Assembly: GCF_902388705.1 (NCBI RefSeq)
Contig: NZ_CABMQJ010000005.1
Coordinates: forward strand, 62,001-126,000
Length of the DNA: 64,000 nucleotides
Source of the DNA: an uncultured Alistipes sp.
GTDB taxonomy: Bacteria; Bacteroidota; Bacteroidia; Bacteroidales; Rikenellaceae
Reading direction: 5' to 3'
The notes below the pieces were generated by a model. That model made no database searches, was not told the origin of the DNA, and was given only the letters and a program-made list of their open reading frames with translations. Position numbers and translations under genes: made by a program. Shown here one piece after another: positions 54,332 through 62,858 of this stretch; position 1 is the first letter of the stretch, and the number at the start of each line of letters is the position of its first letter.

Positions 54332-54605
54332 CAACCATTCCGATTCCGGCATTCTCGCCGTTTTCCGCTTTCCGGCGGCTGCTTAATATATGCAGACCGT
54401 TTCAGGCACTGCCGGTTGCCGACCGTTCGCATGCTGTCTTTTTGTCCGGCCGGGCACCTCGGGCAGACAGTTCGTGCCGCTGGACCTACCGTTCGGACGC
54501 GGAACGCCCCGGCCGGTTGCTCTGGCAAACGCTCACCGAAGTCTTGTATTCTCCCCGGATGCGGGGGCAAAATATCTTTTTCCTGTTTTTAATAAACCAT
54601 AAAGA
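54298..54605 (+). other. Long leader of the mtlD operon
   Basis: About 300 bases with no recognised gene. A 93-codon frame starts at the ATG at 54328 (MTTIPIPAFSPFSAFRR) and its TGA overlaps the mtlD ATG as ATGA. Its composition is like chance sequence, but the position could allow translational coupling. Confidence 0.4.
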
Positions 54606-55763
54606 ATGAAGAAAGCTATACAATTCGGTGCCGGGAATATCGGCCGCGGGTTCATCGGTGCCGTGCTGGAGCAGGCGGGCTACCATGTGGTATTCGCCGA
54701 CGTGAACGACCAGATCGTCGGCCGTATCAACGAAGACAAGGCCTACACGGTGCAGGTCATGGATACCGTGTGCGAAGAGCTGCGCGTCACGAATATCTCG
54801 GCCGTCGACTCCCGGAGCCCCGAGCTGGCGCAGCAGATTGCCGACGCGGAAATCGTCACTACGGCCGTCGGGCTTACCGTCCTGCCCCGCATTGCCGGGG
54901 CTGTCGCTGCGGGCATTGCCGCACGCAGGGAGCAGGGTGTCGAACAGCCGCTCAACATTATTGCCTGCGAAAACGGCGTCCGCGCCTCATCCCAGCTTAA
55001 GGCGGCCGTCATGGAGCACCTCGACGATGGGCAGCGGGCCTGGTGCGACGAGTTCGTCGGCTTCCCCGACTGTTCGGTAGACCGCATCGTACCGCCCGTC
55101 AAGAGCGAAAACCCGATCGACGTAGTCGTCGAGCGGTTTTTCGAATGGAATGTCGAACGCGATGCTTTCAGGGGCCCCGTGCCGGAAATCCCCGGCATGA
55201 ATCCCGCCGACAATCTGATTGCCTATATCGAGCGCAAACTTTTCACGCTCAACACGGGCCACGCCGTCACCGCCTACCTGGGCCGGATGAAAGGCTACAT
55301 GACCATCTGCCAGAGCATTTCCGACGAACAGATACACGCCATCGTCAAGGCCGCCATGCGCGAGAGCGGGCGCGGCCTCGTGGCGCGCTACGATTTCGAC
55401 CGCGACGCCCATTTCGCCTATATCGACAAAATCATCGGCCGCTTTATGAATCCCTACCTTTGCGACGACGTGACCCGCGTAGGCCGGGAGCCGCTGCGCA
55501 AACTCTCGGCAGGCGACCGCCTCGTCAAGCCGGTGCTTACGGCCCGCCAGTACGGTATCGCCACACCCCACCTGCTGCTGGGCATCGGCGCCGCGCTCCA
55601 CTACGACAACCCCGAAGACGCGCAGAGCGTCGAAATGCTCCGCATGATCGGACAGTCGGGCGTCAAAGAGGCCGTGGCCCGTATCGCCGGGCTTCCCGCC
55701 ACCGATCCGCTGCCGGCGCTCGCAGCACAGGCATATACCGAAGTAGAACGAACCATCCGTTAA
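54606..55763 (+). CDS. mtlD: Mannitol-1-phosphate 5-dehydrogenase
   Basis: 385 residues. The N-terminal NAD-binding motif FGAGNIGRGFIG (residues 7-18) is characteristic of MtlD, followed by VVFADVNDQIV. The central CENGVRASSQ and catalytic-domain segments PPVKSENPIDVVVE and KLFTLNTGHAVTAYLG also match. It oxidises mannitol-1-phosphate to fructose-6-phosphate with NAD+. It is the metabolic partner of the mtlA PTS 37 kb away, yet here is cotranscribed with a GDPD and an organophosphate antiporter, so it may also receive mannitol-1-phosphate by that route. Confidence 0.93.
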   Translation: MKKAIQFGAGNIGRGFIGAVLEQAGYHVVFADVNDQIVGRINEDKAYTVQVMDTVCEELRVTNISAVDSRSPELAQQIADAEIVTTAVGLTVLPRIAGAVAAGIAARREQGVEQPLNIIACENGVRASSQLKAAVMEHLDDGQRAWCDEFVGFPDCSVDRIVPPVKSENPIDVVVERFFEWNVERDAFRGPVPEIPGMNPADNLIAYIERKLFTLNTGHAVTAYLGRMKGYMTICQSISDEQIHAIVKAAMRESGRGLVARYDFDRDAHFAYIDKIIGRFMNPYLCDDVTRVGREPLRKLSAGDRLVKPVLTARQYGIATPHLLLGIGAALHYDNPEDAQSVEMLRMIGQSGVKEAVARIAGLPATDPLPALAAQAYTEVERTIR

Positions 55764-55776
55764 TTCCGACCCCTCG

Positions 55777-56775
55777 ATGAAAACCCCGAAACCCATTCTC
55801 CTGCTGTTGGCCGTATGCTGTGCCGCCGTCTTTCCTGCCTGTGCGCAGGAGCCCCGCCTGCATCGGGTGCAAATCAACTCCATCGAAGAGCTGCAGGCTT
55901 ATTTCACCTACGATCCCGCCCGCGACATCATCGTCAGCGGCCACCGCGGCGGCATGATGCCCGGTTATCCGGAAAACTGCATCGAGTCGTGCGAAAAGAC
56001 GCTTTCGATGATGCCCACTTTTTTCGAAATCGACTTCAGCTTCACCCGGGACAGCGTCATGGTGCTGATGCACGACCTGACGCTCGACCGTACGACGACC
56101 GGCAAAGGCCGCGTGGCGGACTACACCTACGAGGAGCTGCGCCGGCTGAACCTCGTCGACCGCGACCGGAACGTCACGCCCTACAAGATTCCGCGCCTGA
56201 AAGACGTGCTGGAGTGGGGCAAGGACAAGGTGGTCTTCAACTTCGACAACAAATACATCAACACCAAAGGCGTGAGCGACGAGGTGCGCCGCGCCAGCCT
56301 CGACTACTACATCAAACAGTTGCAGCCCGGCGGCGAATGGTCGATGTACCACAATATCATGTTGAGCGTCCGCTCGCTCGAGGAGGCGCTCTATTACTGG
56401 AACCACGGTATCCGCAACGTCATGTTCTGCGTCGAAATCAGTTCGATGGAACATTTCAGGGCCTACGATGCCTCGCCGATTCCGTGGAAATACATCATGG
56501 CCTATATCCGCCTTGCGGTCAATCCCGAGCTGCAACAGGTTTACGACCTGCTGCATGCCGAGGGCGTGATGACGATGACCTCGATTACGGGGTCGTCCGA
56601 CAAGGTGAAAAATCCCTACGACCGCCGCGTGGCCTACCTGCGCGAACTGGTCGCCGAACCCGATATCATCGAAACGGACTATCCGTCGGAATTCATCGGC
56701 CTGCCGTGGTCGCGCGACGCGCTCCACGCCCTGCAGGACGCTGCGGTCAGGGGTAGCCGGCCTAATCTGAAGTAA
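55777..56775 (+). CDS. Glycerophosphodiester phosphodiesterase lipoprotein (GDPD3)
   Basis: 332 residues with a signal ending in FPAC (Cys22), probably a lipoprotein. The full GDPD motif set is present: GHRGGMMPGYPENC (His56, Arg57), EIDFSFTRD (Glu84, Asp86) and LMHDLTLDRTTTGKG (His99, Asp100). It hydrolyses a phosphodiester to an alcohol and a polyol phosphate, classically glycerol-3-phosphate. It lies 13 bases after mtlD and 21 before the antiporter, so its phosphorylated product could be imported directly. Confidence 0.93.
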   Translation: MKTPKPILLLLAVCCAAVFPACAQEPRLHRVQINSIEELQAYFTYDPARDIIVSGHRGGMMPGYPENCIESCEKTLSMMPTFFEIDFSFTRDSVMVLMHDLTLDRTTTGKGRVADYTYEELRRLNLVDRDRNVTPYKIPRLKDVLEWGKDKVVFNFDNKYINTKGVSDEVRRASLDYYIKQLQPGGEWSMYHNIMLSVRSLEEALYYWNHGIRNVMFCVEISSMEHFRAYDASPIPWKYIMAYIRLAVNPELQQVYDLLHAEGVMTMTSITGSSDKVKNPYDRRVAYLRELVAEPDIIETDYPSEFIGLPWSRDALHALQDAAVRGSRPNLK

Positions 56776-56796
56776 AACCCGAACCAACCTGAATAA

Positions 56797-58146
56797 ATGT
56801 CTGCAAAACAACTTAATCCGGCCTACGCCGGTATGACCGACCAACAGGTCAAACGTTTCAAATACTGGGAATTCCGCACCATGGCGATGTGCATCTTCGG
56901 TTATGCGCTGTTCTACTTCGTCCGCAAGAATCTGAGTATCGCCATGCCCTATCTCAACGAGGAGATGGGTATCTCGAAATCCGATCTGGGATTGTTCCTC
57001 ACGCTCCACGGACTGATTTACGGACTTTCGAAATTCGTCAACGGCATCTGGGGCGACCGCAGCAACGCGCGCTATTTCCTGGTGACGGGACTCGTTTTCT
57101 GCGGCGTCTGCAACCTGCTGTTCGGATTCAGCTCCTCGGTGCTGGCGCTGGGTATCTTCTGGATTCTCAACGGCTGGTTCCAGGGCATGGGCGTGCCGCC
57201 CTGCACGCGGCTGATGACCCACTGGATCGTTCCCGAGCGGCTCGCGACCAAGATGTCTGTCTGGAACACCTCGCACTCCATCGGCGCCGGGCTGGCCATC
57301 ATCTTCTGCGGCTACGTCGTCAGCCTGAACTGGGGCGCGTGGTTCGACGCCTCGTCGATGCTCTCGCAGCACTGGCGCTGGTGTTTCCTGCTTCCGGCGA
57401 CAATCGCCATACTGGGCGCCGCCGTCGTGTGGGCCTTCGTCCGCGATACCCCCTCGTCGGTGGGACTTCCCGAACTGAAAACCGGTAAAACGGAGGCGAA
57501 ACCGCAGACCAAGGCCGAGGAAAAAGCCGAGTACAAGGCCTTCCTGCGCCGCAAGGTCTTTATGAACCCGACAATCTGGATTATCGCCGTGGGCAACTTC
57601 TTCGTCTACATCGTGCGCTTCGCCGTGCTCGACTGGGGCCCGACGATGCTCAAGGAGCACCTGCACATGGACATCAGCCATGCAGGCTGGACGGTCGCGG
57701 CGTTCGAAATCGCCGGGATTGCCGGCATGCTCGCCGCAGGCTGGGCCACCGACCGCTTTTTCGGGGGCCGTGCGCCCCGCACCTGTGTGATTTGCATGCT
57801 GATGGCTGCCGTGTGCCTCGTGGGGCTCTATTCGCTCAACGAACATACGCCGCTGATTGTGGCAATCCTGATTCTCATGTCGGCCGGGTTCTTCATCTAC
57901 GGCCCGCAGGCCCTCGTGGGCATTGCTGCGGCCAATATCGCCACCAAGCGGGCCGCTGCCACGGCGGGCGGTTTCTGCGGCCTGTTCGGCTACGGAAGTA
58001 CAATCGTATCGGGTTGGGGACTGGGTATGCTGGTGCAGTATACCGACTGGAGTGTGGCGCTCTATACGCTGGTGGGCATGGCGCTCGTCGGTACGGCGAT
58101 TTTCGCCGCCGCATGGAAAGCCAAGCCCAACGGCTACGACGACTGA
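56797..58146 (+). CDS. MFS organophosphate:phosphate antiporter (GlpT/UhpT family)
   Basis: 449 residues with 12 predicted helices and a charged central loop (~232-250). Family signature FGYALFYFVRKNLSIAMPYL in helix 1 carries the first substrate-phosphate Arg, and YIVRFAVLDWGPTML carries the second. Such antiporters exchange glycerol-3-phosphate or hexose-6-phosphate for phosphate. The operon with mtlD and GDPD3 suggests glycerol-3-phosphate or mannitol-1-phosphate as substrate. Specificity cannot be read from the sequence. Confidence 0.9.
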   Translation: MSAKQLNPAYAGMTDQQVKRFKYWEFRTMAMCIFGYALFYFVRKNLSIAMPYLNEEMGISKSDLGLFLTLHGLIYGLSKFVNGIWGDRSNARYFLVTGLVFCGVCNLLFGFSSSVLALGIFWILNGWFQGMGVPPCTRLMTHWIVPERLATKMSVWNTSHSIGAGLAIIFCGYVVSLNWGAWFDASSMLSQHWRWCFLLPATIAILGAAVVWAFVRDTPSSVGLPELKTGKTEAKPQTKAEEKAEYKAFLRRKVFMNPTIWIIAVGNFFVYIVRFAVLDWGPTMLKEHLHMDISHAGWTVAAFEIAGIAGMLAAGWATDRFFGGRAPRTCVICMLMAAVCLVGLYSLNEHTPLIVAILILMSAGFFIYGPQALVGIAAANIATKRAAATAGGFCGLFGYGSTIVSGWGLGMLVQYTDWSVALYTLVGMALVGTAIFAAAWKAKPNGYDD

Positions 58147-58179
58147 ACGCTTTTTTAGGTTAATGATAATTGTGTGAAA

Positions 58180-58215
58180 GAAACCCCCGCAGACTTCCTT
58201 GACTGCGGGGGTTTC
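58180..58215. terminator. Bidirectional terminator
   Basis: A 13-bp perfect stem (GAAACCCCCGCAG with CTGCGGGGGTTTC) lies between the convergent antiporter and glmS genes. Confidence 0.85.
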
Positions 58216-58292
58216 GTTGGCGCCTGACGTCGGGGCGGGAAACGGTTCGCACGGCTGCCGGGAGCGATCTTTCTTCCGGCGGCCGCAGGAGG

Positions 58293-60137
58293 CTATTCCA
58301 CCGTCACCGATTTGGCGAGGTTGCGCGGCTGGTCGACATTGCGGCCCTTGTTGACGGCGATGTAGTACGCCAGCAGTTGCAGCGGCACCGAAACGACAAT
58401 CGGCATCAGGCAGTCGGTGATTACCGGCACTTCGATTGTGTAGTCGGCGCTGCGGCGCACGTGCGTATCGTCGCGGGCGATGACGGCGATAATTTTGCCG
58501 CCCCGGGCGCGGATTTCCTCGATGTTGCTGGCCGTCTTTTCGTAGGTGTTGTCCGGTGTGGCGATGGCTACGGTCGGCATTTCGTTGTCAATCAGGGCTA
58601 TGGCGCCGTGTTTCATCTCGGCGGCGGGGTAGCCCTCGGCGTGGATGTAGGAGATTTCCTTGAGTTTCAGGGCTCCCTCCATCGCCGTGGGGTAGTTGTA
58701 CCCGCGCCCCAGGTAGATGAAGTTGTGGGCGTAGGTGAATATTTTCGAGAGGTCGGCAATCTGGTCGCCCAGTCCCAGTACGTCTTCCAGCACGGCGGGC
58801 AGTTCCAACAGCCCCCTGGCCACCTCGTGGTAATACTCCTCCGTTACGGTGCCTTTTTCGCGGCCTACGGCCAGCGCCAGCATTGCCATGACGGTCACCT
58901 GACCGGTGAACGCCTTGGTCGAAGCGACGCCGATTTCCGGCCCCACATGGATGTATGCGCCCGAATCGGTCGCACGGGCGATGGACGACCCCACGACGTT
59001 GCAGATGCCGAACACGAATGCCCCGGCCTTGCGGGCCAGCTCCACGGCGGCCAGCGTGTCGGCCGTTTCACCCGACTGCGACACGGCGATTACGATGTCG
59101 TCTTCGTGGATAATCGGGTTGCGGTAGCGAAATTCCGAAGCGTATTCCACTTCGACCGGAATCCGGCAGATGTTCTCAATCAGGTGCTCGCCGATCAGCG
59201 CCGCGTGCCACGAGGTGCCGCACGCCACGAAGATGATGCGCCGTGCTTCGAGGAATTTCCTGCGGTTGTCGATTACGCCCGACAGTTTCACTTCGCACGT
59301 GTCGGGGTTTATGCGCCCGCGTATGCAGTCCACGATGGTCTTGGGCTGCTCGTAGATCTCCTTGAGCATGAAATGGGGATAGCCGCCCTTTTCGAGCTGC
59401 GAAATGCTCATCTGGAGTTTCCGGATGTCGATTTTCCCCTCGTGGTTGTCTAGCGTGACGATTTTCAGGGGTTTGTTGCGGTTGATGACCGCGATTTCCC
59501 CGTCGTTTACGTAGACGAAATCCTGCGTGTATTCGATAATCGACGCGGCATCGGAGCTCAAAAAGTACTCGCCCTCGCCGATGCCGATGGCCATCGGGCT
59601 GCTCTGGCGCGCCGCGATGATTTCATCGTGGTTGCCTTTCTCGATTACGGCGATGGCATAGGCTCCCACGACCTGTTTCAGCGCCTGCTGCACGGCCTCC
59701 AGCAGGGGACAGCCGTTCGTGGTGCGGATATACTCGATCAGGTTGACCAGCACTTCGGAATCGGTGCTGCTGCGAAACGTATAGCCGTGCTCCTCGAGGG
59801 CGTCTTTCAGCACCCGGAAATTCTCGATGATGCCGTTGTGAATCAGTGCGATGTTCTCCGACTCGGAGTAATGGGGGTGGGCGTTCACGTCGTTCGGCAC
59901 GCCGTGCGTCGCCCAGCGCGTGTGCGCTATGCCGATGTTTCCGCCGAGCTCCTTGCCGGCGAGGAAATGTTCGAGATCCGAAACCTTTCCCTTGCATTTG
60001 TAAACGTTCAACGCACCGTCGCCGCCTACCATGGCGACTCCCGCGCTGTCGTAACCGCGGTATTCGAGCCGGTGCAACCCTTTCAACAGAACGGGGCAGG
60101 CCTCACGCCCGCCGACATATCCTACAATCCCACACAT
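58293..60137 (-). CDS. glmS: Glutamine:fructose-6-phosphate aminotransferase (isomerising)
   Basis: 614 residues. Cys2 of MCGIVGYVG is the glutaminase nucleophile; HTRWATHGVPND and LIHNGIIENF complete the amidotransferase domain (1-~240). Two SIS sugar-binding domains follow with CGTSWHAA, SQSGETADT and EISYIHAEGYPAAEMKHG, ending in PRNLAKSVTVE. It makes glucosamine-6-phosphate for peptidoglycan and lipopolysaccharide. Standard length. Confidence 0.97.
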   Translation of the reverse strand: MCGIVGYVGGREACPVLLKGLHRLEYRGYDSAGVAMVGGDGALNVYKCKGKVSDLEHFLAGKELGGNIGIAHTRWATHGVPNDVNAHPHYSESENIALIHNGIIENFRVLKDALEEHGYTFRSSTDSEVLVNLIEYIRTTNGCPLLEAVQQALKQVVGAYAIAVIEKGNHDEIIAARQSSPMAIGIGEGEYFLSSDAASIIEYTQDFVYVNDGEIAVINRNKPLKIVTLDNHEGKIDIRKLQMSISQLEKGGYPHFMLKEIYEQPKTIVDCIRGRINPDTCEVKLSGVIDNRRKFLEARRIIFVACGTSWHAALIGEHLIENICRIPVEVEYASEFRYRNPIIHEDDIVIAVSQSGETADTLAAVELARKAGAFVFGICNVVGSSIARATDSGAYIHVGPEIGVASTKAFTGQVTVMAMLALAVGREKGTVTEEYYHEVARGLLELPAVLEDVLGLGDQIADLSKIFTYAHNFIYLGRGYNYPTAMEGALKLKEISYIHAEGYPAAEMKHGAIALIDNEMPTVAIATPDNTYEKTASNIEEIRARGGKIIAVIARDDTHVRRSADYTIEVPVITDCLMPIVVSVPLQLLAYYIAVNKGRNVDQPRNLAKSVTVE

Positions 60138-60167
60138 CTTTACTAATGTTTGAAAATTTCATTCCGT

Positions 60168-60175
60168 CAAAAATA
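60168..60175 (-). promoter_or_regulatory. -7 box for glmS
   Basis: TATTTTTG on the minus strand (TAnnTTTG), 30 bases before the glmS ATG, in an AT-rich gap. Confidence 0.55.
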
Positions 60176-60216
60176 AGAAAAAAATTTAAAAATGATATTC
60201 AGCCGACATTAAAAAG

Positions 60217-60241
60217 GAAAAAAGCACCAAAATTGGTGCTT
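60217..60241 (-). terminator. Terminator overlapping the stop of the inositol-monophosphatase gene
   Basis: On the minus strand an AAGCACCA/TGGTGCTT stem with a 4-base loop is followed by a run of Ts. It overlaps the stop codon at 60240-60242 and separates this operon from glmS. Confidence 0.8.
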
Positions 60242-61022
60242 AATGGATATATTTCAGAATCTCTCCGACAATCGTTTCGTTGCCCGCGGCCTGCGACACG
60301 CCGCGGTTGCGCCTGAATTCACATACGACGCCTCCGGCTTCGCGGACAATGAGATTCGCCGCGCAGACGTCCCATTCGTGCAGCGCCAGTTCCCAGTATC
60401 CGTCGAGCAGTCCGGCGGCGACGCAGCTCAAATCGTAAGCTGCCGAACCCAGCCGGCGCACGTCCCGGACATAGGGGACGATTCGCGCGACGTTGTCGCT
60501 GTTGTTGTCGGGGTCGACATCCTTGTCGTATGGAAATCCCGTGGCGAGCACCGACGTCGAAAGGGTCTGTTTTTCGGACACGTGGAGCCGCTTCGCTTCG
60601 CCCTGCCCGCATTGCATATAGGCCCCGCCGCCTTTGGTCGCCCAGAACATCTCGTCCAGATAGGGGGCATAGACGACACCTGCAATGGTTTCGCCCTTGT
60701 ACTGGAGCGCAATCGAAACGGAGAACAGCGGTAGCCCCTGACTGTAATTCGTCGTACCGTCGAGCGGGTCTATCACCCAGCGGTAGTCGCTGCCTGCGGT
60801 GCCCATCGTGCCGCCTTCCTCGCCGAGTATCCCGTGGCCGGGATAGCGTTCCGTAATGGCCGTCACGATATACTCCTCGCTCTGCTTGTCGGCGCGTGTT
60901 ACGACATCGTAGACGTTCGACTTGGTTTGAATGCCCAAGTCGTTACCCCGGAAGTAGGAGAGTTGTATTTTTCCGGCCCCTTTCGCGAGCGGAAATATGA
61001 AATTCAGAAATTCCTCGTACAT
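60240..61022 (-). CDS. Inositol monophosphatase family protein
   Basis: 260 residues. Metal and substrate motifs are GEEGG (the usual second Glu motif), WVIDPLDGTTNYSQG and WDVCAANLIVREAGG. Members hydrolyse inositol-1-phosphate or related sugar phosphates with Mg2+; SuhB and CysQ are relatives. Cytoplasmic, no signal. It lies 6 bases after the M20 peptidase gene, so probably cotranscribed. Confidence 0.92.
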   Translation of the reverse strand: MYEEFLNFIFPLAKGAGKIQLSYFRGNDLGIQTKSNVYDVVTRADKQSEEYIVTAITERYPGHGILGEEGGTMGTAGSDYRWVIDPLDGTTNYSQGLPLFSVSIALQYKGETIAGVVYAPYLDEMFWATKGGGAYMQCGQGEAKRLHVSEKQTLSTSVLATGFPYDKDVDPDNNSDNVARIVPYVRDVRRLGSAAYDLSCVAAGLLDGYWELALHEWDVCAANLIVREAGGVVCEFRRNRGVSQAAGNETIVGEILKYIH

Positions 61023-61028
61023 AGGCTG

Positions 61029-62396
61029 TTACTTCTCCTCCGCAAAATACTTGTAGAACAGCGGAATGGTTTCCACGCCTTTGTAGAACTGGTCGAGTCC
61101 GTAGCTTTCGTTGGGCGAGTGTATCGCGTCCTCCGCAAGTCCGAACCCGATTAAAAGCGACTTGATGCCCAGTATCGATTCGAATCCGCTGATAATCGGA
61201 ATCGAACCACCCGAATAGAACGGCAGGGGCTTTTTGCCGAACGTATCCGTTACGGCTTTTTCCGCGGCCCTGTATGCCGGCATATCGGTGGGTGCCACGT
61301 AGGGCATGCCGCCGTGGAGCGATTTGACCTTGACTTTCACGCTTTTGGGCGCTATCGATTTGAAGTGCTTTTCGAAAAGCCTGCTGATTTTACGGTAGTC
61401 CTGATTCGGCACCAGGCGCATCGATATCTTGGCCGAGGCTTTCGACGGAATCACCGTCTTGGTGCCCTCTTCGGTATAGCCGCCCCAGATGCCGTTCACG
61501 TCGAGCGAGGGCCGTACGCCCGTGCGCTCGAGCGTCGTGTAGCCCGCTTCGCCTTCCACGTCGCCGATTGAAAGCGACTTCTTGTAGGCTGCGAGGCTGA
61601 ACGGCGCCTTGTTGAACGCCTTGCGCTCGGCGGGCGTCAGTTCGCGCACGTCGTCGTAGAACCCGGGAATCGTCACACGCCCGTTTTCATCGACCAGTTG
61701 CGACACCAGGCGCGTCAGCACATTGGCCGGGTTGGCCACCGCACCGCCGAACAGGCCCGAGTGCAAATCTTTGTCGGGGCCCGTCACCTCGACCTCCATG
61801 TAGGCGAGGCCGCGCAGCCCGCAGGTAATCGACGGGGTCTGCATCGAAATCATCGACGTGTCCGATACCAATATTATATCGGCCTTGAGCATCTTTTTGT
61901 TCTGCTCGCAGAATTTATAGAGGCTCGGCGAGCCGATTTCCTCTTCGCCCTCGAGCATGAATTTGACGTTGCAGGGAAGGCTGTCCGTGGCGCACATCGC
62001 CTCGAACGCCTTGGCGTGCATCCACAACTGGCCCTTGTCGTCGTCGGCGCCGCGTCCCCGGATGCGTCCCTCTTCGATAACCGGCTCGAAAGGCTCCGTG
62101 CGCCATTCGCTGCGCGGGTCGACGGGCATCACGTCATAGTGGCCGTAGACCAGCACGGTCTTGGCCTTGGGGTCGACAATCTTCTCTGCGAAAACGACCG
62201 GATTGCCCTCCGTCGGGAATACCTCCGCATGGTCGGCGCCCGCTTTGGCGAGTGCTGCGGCCAGCCATTCGGCGCACCGCACCATGTCGGGTTTGTGCTC
62301 GCTCTGGGCGCTAATCGACGGAATGCGGAGCAAGTCGAACAATTCGCTGATAAAACGGTCTTTATTCGATGCTATATAACTTTTTACTTTATCCAT
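61029..62396 (-). CDS. M20-family metallopeptidase (dipeptidase)
   Basis: 455 residues. Zinc and catalytic motifs are VYGHYDVMPV, GRGADDDKGQ, EGEEEIGS and the late GLAEDAIHSPNES. A dimerisation domain (~205-360) interrupts the catalytic domain as in this family. It probably cleaves dipeptides in the cytoplasm. No signal peptide. Confidence 0.93.
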   Translation of the reverse strand: MDKVKSYIASNKDRFISELFDLLRIPSISAQSEHKPDMVRCAEWLAAALAKAGADHAEVFPTEGNPVVFAEKIVDPKAKTVLVYGHYDVMPVDPRSEWRTEPFEPVIEEGRIRGRGADDDKGQLWMHAKAFEAMCATDSLPCNVKFMLEGEEEIGSPSLYKFCEQNKKMLKADIILVSDTSMISMQTPSITCGLRGLAYMEVEVTGPDKDLHSGLFGGAVANPANVLTRLVSQLVDENGRVTIPGFYDDVRELTPAERKAFNKAPFSLAAYKKSLSIGDVEGEAGYTTLERTGVRPSLDVNGIWGGYTEEGTKTVIPSKASAKISMRLVPNQDYRKISRLFEKHFKSIAPKSVKVKVKSLHGGMPYVAPTDMPAYRAAEKAVTDTFGKKPLPFYSGGSIPIISGFESILGIKSLLIGFGLAEDAIHSPNESYGLDQFYKGVETIPLFYKYFAEEK

Positions 62397-62406
62397 TGCA
62401 AGGGAT

Positions 62407-62847
62407 TTATTCGGTTTTCTTCAATACGTAGTTTTCGGCCAGCACCCCGGTAATCGGCTGTTTGTCGGCGTCGAGTTTGCGCAGGCGGTTCTCCTCGACC
62501 TTGTAATAGTCGGGCTGCCCGTCGGTCGGGGTGAGGGTCAGCAGGTTTTCCCTGACGGTATAGGTGCCCTTCTCGTCGAACTCCGAATCGCGGTCGATAT
62601 ATTTCATGTGCAGGCTGTACGCGCCGTCCTGCTTGAGCGTCAGGCGCATGTCGATGCCCGGGCAGTCCGCTGCCGGGAACGTTCCGGTGTAGGTGCCCCG
62701 GTAGTCGAGCGCATTCTCGGCGTTGTGCATGTCCGCAACTGTTTCGGAAGCGTCTTTCGCGCCCCCGGCAGCCGCCTTTTTCTGTGTATTTCCACCGCAG
62801 GCCGCGAACATCGCCGCAGCCGCAAGGATTAAAAATTTACTCTTCAT
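62407..62847 (-). CDS. NlpE-like lipoprotein
   Basis: 146 residues from the ATG at 62847, which has GAGG just upstream; an in-frame ATG three codons earlier is equally readable. Lipobox MFAAC. An NlpE N-terminal-type fold is suggested by YRGTYTGTFPAADCPGIDMRLTL and KGTYTVRENLLTL. NlpE in E. coli signals surface adhesion and copper stress, but these Bacteroidales homologues lack known roles. Confidence 0.78.
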   Translation of the reverse strand: MKSKFLILAAAAMFAACGGNTQKKAAAGGAKDASETVADMHNAENALDYRGTYTGTFPAADCPGIDMRLTLKQDGAYSLHMKYIDRDSEFDEKGTYTVRENLLTLTPTDGQPDYYKVEENRLRKLDADKQPITGVLAENYVLKKTE

Positions 62848-62858
62848 AGTCCTCATTT

